This document shows, piece after piece, positions 1-5,369 of a stretch of 5,369 nt of DNA. Source of the stretch: Spirochaetales bacterium (GTDB lineage Bacteria > Spirochaetota > Spirochaetia > SZUA-6); the NCBI GenBank assembly GCA_003233545.1, contig QILZ01000324.1:1-5369 (forward strand), in the 5' to 3' direction. The stretch's first letter is position 1. Each line of letters opens with the position of its first letter. The notes under the pieces are model-generated. The model was not told where the DNA came from, searched no databases, and worked only from the letters and a program-made list of their open reading frames with translations. The translations under genes and the position numbers were made by a program.

Positions 1-1610
1 CGGGATACGATTACTCCTGGTTTCAGGGAATAAAACTTAAAGCCCCCCTTTCCGAAAATGTGCTTTTTGACAATTCGATAGGCGGAAGCAACAACTGGGC
101 TGTTTCCGGAAGCCTTACCGAATCAGGTAAACCGGTATTCTGCAACGATCCTCATCTGGAGATTTCCCGTCTGCCGAGTATCTGGTACGAAATTATAATC
201 GATACTCCCGAAGTATGGTTTTCCGGTATTACGGTTCCGGGTGCACCGGCGGTTCCTGCCGGCTTTAACGGGAAAATCGGATGGGGGATCACTTTTACAG
301 CTGCCGATACGGAAGATTTTTTTATAGAAAAATGCAGAGAGGGCAAGTATTTAAGGAATGGTAAGTATCATCCCTTCGACGAACGAAAAGAAATCATTAA
401 AACAAAAAAAGGCAGGGAAATCGAATTTACCGTGTACGAAAATCCGCATGGGACTTTAGAGGGAAATCCTTACGAAGAAGGTGTTTATCTTGCCAGAAAG
501 TGGAGCGGTATGGAAAATATCCTTGGTAAAACTATTGATAATTTCCTCAAACTCCCCTTATCGAATTCGGTAAAAGAGGGAATGAGTATTACATCCGGGA
601 TAGATATACCAACTCTTAACTGGACTTTCGCTGACAGTAAAGGAAATATCGGTTTTCAGATGAGCGGAATAATACCGGAACGGAGAAAGGGCTTAAGCGG
701 CATCCTTCCTATACCGGGATGGGATTCCGGTTATGACTGGGCTGGTTATATGGACCGTGATAAACTGCCGAACCGGTACAACCCGGAAGAGGGTTTTATT
801 GTTACTGCAAACAACAGGCTGGATGATAAGCAAAAGGGGATAATCCAGAATCTTCCGTTCTCTTCCGACAGGGCGGATAGAATAGCAGACATGATTACAG
901 ACCTGAAACCCTTAGATTATAAAAAGATGGGAAATATCCAGATGGATGTTTATTCCAACCAGGCAAAGAGGGTTCTTAACTTTCTAAAGTCCTGTCTTAA
1001 GGGTGATACAGCCGGTGAAAAGCTTCTTGCATGGGACTGCAGGTTTGTACCTGAGAGTACCGAAGCATCTCTTTTCGAAGATTTTTACAGAGAACTTATA
1101 CTCATAACAGGGGCCGGGATTATCTTTCCGGAACAGCTCGGAAGGAAAATATACGAAGAAACTTTTTTCTTTGTTCTTGTACACCAGGTGGTGGAAGAAG
1201 AATGGATGAAAAAGGATGGTATTTTTAAGAGCATAGACTGGGGAAAGGCCGTTAAAGATGCCCTTTTAAGAATTAAAAGAAATAAAAAAGAACCCTGGGG
1301 CAGGAAAAACAGCATAACGATGAGGCATCTTCTCTTCGGCAGTACCATACTCGGGAGTTTGGGTTTTAATTCAGGGCGCTATCCGCTTCGGGGATCTAAG
1401 AGTACGGTGCATCAGGGTACGATGTACAGGGCGAATAATATGGATATGAGTTTCGGCCCGTCGTACAGGCTTATTGCGGATTTTGGTAACCATACTGCCT
1501 ATACGGTCATTCCCGGAGGGGCAAGCGGAAGGCGCTTTTCACGTTACTATAAAAGGGAAATAAAAAATTGGCTTACCGGGGGTTATAAAGTCATAACCGG
1601 GCGGAAATAG
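1..1610 (+). CDS. Penicillin acylase family Ntn-hydrolase (5'-truncated by window edge)
   Basis: The frame is open from the first complete codon (base 3) to the TAG at 1608-1610. The GTG at 60 is therefore an internal valine and not a start; the signal peptide, most or all of the alpha chain and most of the linker lie outside the window. Family members cleave themselves before a serine that becomes the N-terminal nucleophile of the beta chain, then hydrolyse amide bonds, usually in the periplasm. Here that serine is the AGC at 87-89, in IGGSNNW. About 507 residues follow, near the usual beta-chain size. Counting this Ser as beta-1, DPHL puts His at beta-23; the VPGAP...GFNGKIGWG block follows; TANNRL near beta-242/243 supplies the likely oxyanion-hole Asn; SDRADRI is next. 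The C-terminal GGASGRRFSRYY...W..GGY block is also typical. No frameshift is seen. The substrate cannot be told: beta-lactam, acyl-homoserine lactone and other amides are all possible. Family call is secure, function is not. Confidence 0.93.
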   Translation, partial: GYDYSWFQGIKLKAPLSENVLFDNSIGGSNNWAVSGSLTESGKPVFCNDPHLEISRLPSIWYEIIIDTPEVWFSGITVPGAPAVPAGFNGKIGWGITFTAADTEDFFIEKCREGKYLRNGKYHPFDERKEIIKTKKGREIEFTVYENPHGTLEGNPYEEGVYLARKWSGMENILGKTIDNFLKLPLSNSVKEGMSITSGIDIPTLNWTFADSKGNIGFQMSGIIPERRKGLSGILPIPGWDSGYDWAGYMDRDKLPNRYNPEEGFIVTANNRLDDKQKGIIQNLPFSSDRADRIADMITDLKPLDYKKMGNIQMDVYSNQAKRVLNFLKSCLKGDTAGEKLLAWDCRFVPESTEASLFEDFYRELILITGAGIIFPEQLGRKIYEETFFFVLVHQVVEEEWMKKDGIFKSIDWGKAVKDALLRIKRNKKEPWGRKNSITMRHLLFGSTILGSLGFNSGRYPLRGSKSTVHQGTMYRANNMDMSFGPSYRLIADFGNHTAYTVIPGGASGRRFSRYYKREIKNWLTGGYKVITGRK

Positions 1611-1618
1611 ACAGAGCC

Positions 1619-4072
1619 ATGATATTTAAGTTTCGAAAGCAGCAGAGAGACCCGGACAGAGTCGTTTACGAGAGGTGGAAGACAGATTTTAAATGGTACC
1701 GGCAGAAGAGATTCGCGGCTGAAGAGACCGGTTCGTATAAAGCTGAAATACAGCGGCATTCATTTATGCTTTCATTAAAACGAAAGAATCTGTTTGCCTG
1801 GGCTCTCGAAGGGGATTATAAATACAGAGATTTTTTTATAGATGCGGATATTTCCTTCGGACAGGAGAATGGTCATTCCGCTGCCGGTTTTGTTTTAAGG
1901 TATGTAAACGAAGAAAATTTTTATTATTTTATGCTTTCCAATAGAGCGATGTTCAGATTCGATGTTGTTTTTAACGGCAATCCCGTCCGTCTTATCGAAT
2001 GGACCGAAAATCCTCTTATAACCCGCGGCGTGAATCGTATAAGGCTGATAGCGGACGGCTCTCATTTTTCGTTTTATATCGATGATGAATGGGTAGCGGA
2101 GATAGAAGATGAAACCGTATACCAGGGATATATAGGATTTGCAGGTCAGAATTTTAACGACAGGGCTCCGGCATCATTCTATCTTAACAGTTATTTGATA
2201 GATTCGAAGCCGGCTGAGGTAGAAAAGATGTACCTGCGATGGGCGAAGTATATTCCTGCGGAACCGGAGTTCAGGATTAATCTTGCAAAAACATTTATTG
2301 CCATGTCGGATAATACTTTTTCGTACCTCGAGCCTGCTGCTGTGCAGATAAAAAAAGCTCTTGTATATAAAAGGAACATCCCGGAGTATTTTGTGCTTTA
2401 TGCACAGGTTTTAATGCGTTTAAAACTCTACGATGATGCACTTAAAGAAGCGGAGCGTGCTCTTAAAATAGATCCTGATCAGGATGATGCACTGATAATA
2501 AAAGCCCATCTGCTGTACCTTCTAAGACGGTATTCGGAAGCGAGAGATTTTATAAAAGGTATATGCGAAAGGTTCAAAGATAATGCAATGCTCCGGAATA
2601 TTCTCGGTAATACTCAGTATGCCCTCGGAAACATGGAAGAGGCCTTAAAGGCGTATAAACAGGCAGAGGAGATAGAGCCGGAAAATACACTCTTTACTGT
2701 CAATGAGGCACGTTGTCTGGAGATGCTGCGGGAAAACGGTAAGGCGCTTAATAAATATAGAGATGCATCTCTTCTGCTTCTTAAAAAAGAAGAATACGAT
2801 GAACTCTCTGCAGTGCTTACCCGTATGCAGCATATAGATCCAAAAAGTAATGCAACAATGGGTTTAAAAGCAAAGATACATTATTTTGAGGGCAGAGAAG
2901 AAGCCGCGGAGGATATTTTTAACCTGCTTATAAAGAAAAAGACAGAAGATAGTTCGATATATTATCTTTCGGGCATGATTCATGCAAAGAGAGGAGACCG
3001 GGAACAGGCTGTAAAACTCTACGAAAAGGCAGTGGAAATAGAGCCTGATTTTGCTCCGTACCGGTTTAAACTTGCAGAGAGTAAATTCCTTCTTAACAGA
3101 GATCCGGTTCATGAACTGAAAGAAGCATACAGGATCGCCCCGGATGATCCCTGGATAAATAACCTCTACGGCCTATACTTTCTTAAACAGGATAATCCTG
3201 ACATGGCAGAGGACTACCTGCATAAAGCGTTCGAAACGGCTCCCGGTGAGATCGATATACTTATAAACTATTCCGGGTTTCTTTTTAAGAAAGGTAAACT
3301 CGATGATGCGTCTGCCCTGCTCCGAAAAAACTTAAAAGACAACCCGGATAATGCAAGGCTGCACAATCAACTCGGTAATATGTTTGTTCGGAAGCATGAA
3401 TATCAGAATGCTGTCTATGAATATGAGAAGACCTTACGGATCGATAAGGATAATGTTTCGTATCTTGAGAATTGCGCATCCGCCTGCATAAAAAACGACA
3501 TGATAAGCAGGGCCGAAGAACTTGCTGTTAAACTTCTCGATCTTACAGGCTCTCCGTCGGCCTATAATATTATAGGTACGGTTGCCCGGATAAAAGGAGA
3601 GTACAGGAGAGCTGAAATGTCCTTCCTGGAAGGATTAAGGATCGAGAAGGACAATGAGGTTCTAAAACTCAGTCTGGCAGAACTGTATTTAAAGAGACTC
3701 GATGTGGAAAAGGCATTGCGCCTTACAGAAGAGATTCTCGATAAAAACTCTGCCAGTCATACAGCCCGTACTCTGCTTAATAATATACATAAAAGGTATA
3801 TGAAGGAGCTGTCATGTTCGATATGCGGAAAGAACTGGCGGGTCCCGACGAACATAACCCCGCAGCCTTCTTTAAGAGTTATCGGTGATGTGCCTGACGA
3901 AGCCCCTGCGGGCAGGTGTAATAGCTGCGGTAGAATTTACTGTGTAAAGTGTGCATCCGGCTATATTAAGGGTAAACGTTTTACATGTCCCGGCTGCGGG
4001 GAATATCTTAAATTCCCGGATGATTCTCTGCGTTATCTCCTTAAGGGTTACTTGACAAAGCATACGGTTTAA
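1619..4072 (+). CDS. Jelly-roll-like / TPR / C-terminal zinc-module protein
   Basis: An 817-residue protein of unrecognised specific function, starting 8 bases after the acylase stop. The N-terminus (MIFKFRKQQRDPDRVVYERW) shows no signal peptide and no membrane segment is seen, so it is probably cytoplasmic. Residues about 30-193 are beta-rich, with motifs such as AAGFVLRYVNEENFYYFML, NRIRLIADGSHFSFYIDDEW and GYIGFAGQNF, resembling LamG/DUF1080-type concanavalin-like folds. Residues about 255-713 form a TPR solenoid of roughly 14 units of 34 residues, some degenerate (the clearest are GNMEEALKAYKQAEEIEPEN and GDREQAVKLYEKAVEIEPDF). Residues 733-793 carry four CxxC pairs (Cys 733/736, 767/770, 775/778, 790/793), enough for two zinc ions; the tail is basic. 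TPRs normally bind partner proteins, so a scaffold role is likely. The ATG at 1619 has only a weak upstream purine stretch (CAGAG), which suggests translational coupling to the acylase gene. The domain layout is well supported; the jelly-roll assignment is from pattern only. Confidence 0.92.
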   Translation: MIFKFRKQQRDPDRVVYERWKTDFKWYRQKRFAAEETGSYKAEIQRHSFMLSLKRKNLFAWALEGDYKYRDFFIDADISFGQENGHSAAGFVLRYVNEENFYYFMLSNRAMFRFDVVFNGNPVRLIEWTENPLITRGVNRIRLIADGSHFSFYIDDEWVAEIEDETVYQGYIGFAGQNFNDRAPASFYLNSYLIDSKPAEVEKMYLRWAKYIPAEPEFRINLAKTFIAMSDNTFSYLEPAAVQIKKALVYKRNIPEYFVLYAQVLMRLKLYDDALKEAERALKIDPDQDDALIIKAHLLYLLRRYSEARDFIKGICERFKDNAMLRNILGNTQYALGNMEEALKAYKQAEEIEPENTLFTVNEARCLEMLRENGKALNKYRDASLLLLKKEEYDELSAVLTRMQHIDPKSNATMGLKAKIHYFEGREEAAEDIFNLLIKKKTEDSSIYYLSGMIHAKRGDREQAVKLYEKAVEIEPDFAPYRFKLAESKFLLNRDPVHELKEAYRIAPDDPWINNLYGLYFLKQDNPDMAEDYLHKAFETAPGEIDILINYSGFLFKKGKLDDASALLRKNLKDNPDNARLHNQLGNMFVRKHEYQNAVYEYEKTLRIDKDNVSYLENCASACIKNDMISRAEELAVKLLDLTGSPSAYNIIGTVARIKGEYRRAEMSFLEGLRIEKDNEVLKLSLAELYLKRLDVEKALRLTEEILDKNSASHTARTLLNNIHKRYMKELSCSICGKNWRVPTNITPQPSLRVIGDVPDEAPAGRCNSCGRIYCVKCASGYIKGKRFTCPGCGEYLKFPDDSLRYLLKGYLTKHTV

Positions 4073-4082
4073 GTAGTATGTT
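4052..4082 (+). promoter_or_regulatory. Possible sigma70-type promoter upstream of the lolA-like gene
   Basis: A perfect TTGACA -35 box sits at 4052-4057, inside the last codons of the TPR gene. Two four-of-six -10 candidates follow: TAGTAT at 4074-4079 (16-base spacer) and TATGTT at 4077-4082 (19-base spacer). Either would start transcription at about 4086-4090, past the ATG at 4078 and before the TTG at 4114. This is motif matching only; a single hexamer can occur by chance. Confidence 0.3.
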
Positions 4083-4803
4083 ATGTAAAACTATTCGCTT
4101 AAGAAGAAAGGCCTTGGAGAAAAAAACATTAATCTTATCATTTACTGTTGCTCTTTTTTTGTTGTGTTTTGTCTCCGTTTACGGAGAGGCGATCCTTACT
4201 GCGGAGAAATATTTCGATGAAATTTCTCAAACGTACGGTAAGGTAAAGGATTATGAAGCTAAAGTGACTATTACGCGGGGTGATACGGTTATGAAAGGTG
4301 TGCTTTATTATAAGATCCCTAATCTTTTAAGAATTGATTTCACCGAACCAAAGGACCAGGTTCTCGTAACAAACGGCAAAGAACTTACGATATATATACC
4401 GAAATACGAAGTTATAATGACTCAGAGATTAAAAAGGCACAGCGAATCGGCTCTTGCCTCGATGGCAAGCGAACAGGGGCTGATATTCCTGAAAAAGAAT
4501 TATAGCATTGCATACCTCGTCGGCCCTGATCCTGTACCTCTCGATGAAAAATCCAAAGAAATGGTTGTAAAACTAAAGCTCACGTCCCGTTCTGTGTCGG
4601 AAGGATTTCGGCAGGTAGAAATGGCTATCGGGAAAAACGGATTAATCAGGCGCATCAAAGGGGTGACTATGGGTTATGATGAGCTGGTTTTTGATTTTAT
4701 GGATGTAAAAGTAAACCAGAATATTCCTGGTTCCCGGTTCGAATATGATGCGCCGGCTTACGCAAATGTTTTTAATAATTTTTTGTTCGAGTCACAAGAG
4801 TAG
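4078..4803 (+). CDS. LolA-like outer-membrane lipoprotein carrier family protein
   Basis: The 241-residue product has an N-terminal signal sequence: basic residues (RLRRKALEKK), a hydrophobic core (TLILSFTVALFLLCFVSV), then a probable cleavage near VYG-EA. The mature part looks like the LolA/LolB-type half-barrel: YFDEISQTYGKVKDYEAKVTI, then GVLYYKIPNLLRIDFTEPKDQVLVTNGKELTIYIP, and a later FRQVEMAIGKNGLIRRIKG strand pair. LolA shuttles lipoproteins from the LolCDE complex across the periplasm to the outer membrane; by analogy this protein would bind an acyl chain or a similar hydrophobic ligand. Similarity is by pattern, and LolA-like paralogues can have other partners, so no gene symbol is given. 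The ATG at 4078 lies 5 bases after the TPR gene stop and has no good ribosome binding site. A TTG at 4114 would give a tidier signal peptide (MEKKTLILSF...) and follows the purine run AAGAAGAAAGG at 4101-4111, though only 2 bases separate them. The start is therefore uncertain. Confidence 0.85.
   Translation: MLCKTIRLRRKALEKKTLILSFTVALFLLCFVSVYGEAILTAEKYFDEISQTYGKVKDYEAKVTITRGDTVMKGVLYYKIPNLLRIDFTEPKDQVLVTNGKELTIYIPKYEVIMTQRLKRHSESALASMASEQGLIFLKKNYSIAYLVGPDPVPLDEKSKEMVVKLKLTSRSVSEGFRQVEMAIGKNGLIRRIKGVTMGYDELVFDFMDVKVNQNIPGSRFEYDAPAYANVFNNFLFESQE
4101..4111 (+). promoter_or_regulatory. Purine-rich run, possible ribosome binding site for a TTG start at 4114
   Basis: AAGAAGAAAGG lies just upstream of TTG 4114-4116 in the lolA-like frame. 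It partly matches the anti-Shine-Dalgarno complement, but the 2-base spacing is shorter than usual. No comparable run precedes the ATG at 4078, where the bases are the end of the TPR gene and GTAGT. Confidence 0.3.
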
Positions 4804-4809
4804 GTTAAA

Positions 4810-5369
4810 ATGGAATCAATAGGCAGGTTGCTGAAGCAGGAACGCGAAAAAAACGGATGCAATATCGAACAGGTTGCACGGGAAACGCATATATCCAAAC
4901 GTTATCTTCATGCTCTCGAAGATGAAGATTTTAGTATTTTCCCGGGCGAAACATATATTATCGGTTTCTTAAGAAACTACGCCGATTATCTCGGGCTCGA
5001 TTCCGGTGAACTCGTTAATCTTTATAAAAATCTCAAGATACAGGAACAGCCGGTTCCGATGGATGAACTTCTAAAGGTAAAACCGGTAGTGCGGAATATT
5101 TCCAGGCTGGCTATTATCGTTGTAATTGCAGTTTTTGTAGGAGCCGGAGGGTTTTTCATCTATAAATATTTTACAACAGGCCGGGAAAGAACGGAAACTG
5201 TTAAGAAAGCAAGTGTCCTTAGTGCAGGCAAAAATGGGAGTAAATTTGTATTCCAGGGCGAGGCAATAACGAGGTGGTTTAATAAGGGTGATACTATAGA
5301 ATATGAGCTGGGGAAAAAGGTTTACAGTATAGAGATTAGCAGTATAGACGACGGGTTAATACTTAAAAC
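4810..5369 (+). CDS. RodZ-like HTH membrane protein (3'-truncated by window edge)
   Basis: The frame is open from ATG 4810 to the window end, giving 186 codons with no stop, so the C-terminus is missing. Residues about 4-72 form the Cro/XRE-like helix-turn-helix of the RodZ family: IGRLLKQEREKNG, then IEQVARETHISKRYLHALE, then the hallmark FPGETYIIGFLRNYADYLGLD. Residues about 98-120 (SRLAIIVVIAVFVGAGGFFIYKY) are a single membrane span, with Arg and Lys flanks on the cytoplasmic side. The rest (from about residue 121) would be periplasmic, with beta-like stretches (GSKFVFQGEAITRWF, KVYSIEISSI). In RodZ the HTH domain binds MreB and helps organise rod-shaped wall growth; in other bacteria similar proteins have been linked to other membrane or regulatory roles. 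The start lies 6 bases after the LolA-like stop, with a weak GAGTAGG ribosome site at 4798-4804. The RodZ-type HTH plus TM layout is secure; orthology to E. coli RodZ is not shown, since the periplasmic part is not clearly its C-terminal domain. Confidence 0.9.
   Translation, partial: MESIGRLLKQEREKNGCNIEQVARETHISKRYLHALEDEDFSIFPGETYIIGFLRNYADYLGLDSGELVNLYKNLKIQEQPVPMDELLKVKPVVRNISRLAIIVVIAVFVGAGGFFIYKYFTTGRERTETVKKASVLSAGKNGSKFVFQGEAITRWFNKGDTIEYELGKKVYSIEISSIDDGLILK

Noticed and set aside
1611..1618. Terminator or promoter between the acylase and TPR genes
   Set aside because: The gap is only 8 bases, with no hairpin or T-run at the end of the acylase gene, so read-through is the simpler view.
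152..3479. Several open frames of 60-90 codons on the minus strand inside the acylase and TPR genes (for example 1085-1348, 2864-3112, 3285-3479)
   Set aside because: They lie opposite well-supported coding sequence, their predicted products have no recognisable domain, and they have no operon context. They are shadows of the + strand genes.
2381..3757. Tandem DNA repeat suggested by the roughly 102-base periodicity of the TPR region
   Set aside because: The periodicity is at the protein level only (34-residue TPR units). The nucleotide sequences of the units have diverged, so no DNA repeat is annotated.
3872..4063. Minus-strand frame opposite the zinc-module region, 3872-4063
   Set aside because: The + strand frame encodes regularly spaced CxxC pairs, which cannot be chance, so the opposite frame is not a separate gene.
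4126..4180. Lipoprotein signal (lipobox) around the Cys in ALFLLCFVSV of the LolA-like protein
   Set aside because: The Cys sits within the hydrophobic core with Leu at -1 and more hydrophobic residues after it. A lipobox needs a small residue at -1, and LolA proteins are normally soluble, so ordinary signal peptide cleavage near VYG-EA is preferred.

Overview
The window holds four tightly packed genes, all on the + strand, with gaps of 8, 5 and 6 bases. This looks like one transcription unit cut at both ends by the window. In order they are: (1) the 3' part of a penicillin-acylase-family Ntn hydrolase, running in from the left edge; (2) a large protein with no visible export signal, made of a jelly-roll-like N-terminal domain, about 14 TPR units and an eight-cysteine C-terminal zinc module; (3) a LolA-like exported protein; (4) the 5' part of a RodZ-like membrane-anchored helix-turn-helix protein, running off the right edge. 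No RNA genes, mobile elements, CRISPR arrays or rho-independent terminators were seen, and no stretch of 300 bases lacks a gene.

The organism is a diderm bacterium, because LolA-type proteins handle outer-membrane lipoproteins. Codon use is moderately AT-leaning, with many ATA, AGA/AGG and TTTATA-type runs. A TPR protein next to LolA-like and RodZ-like genes fits a spirochaete, but this is a tentative impression from gene content and not a demonstrated assignment.

The shared theme is the cell envelope. The acylase is probably exported, although its signal region lies outside the window. The LolA-like protein has a signal sequence and would act in the periplasm. The RodZ-like protein links a cytoplasmic HTH domain to the periplasm, as RodZ does in MreB-based cell shaping. 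The TPR protein is probably a cytoplasmic scaffold and is the least familiar member: its combination of a jelly-roll-like domain, TPR solenoid and FYVE/RING-like CxxC spacing is the most interesting feature here. A perfect TTGACA box at the end of the TPR gene may give the lolA-like and rodZ-like genes a promoter of their own, and it bears on which lolA start codon is used.
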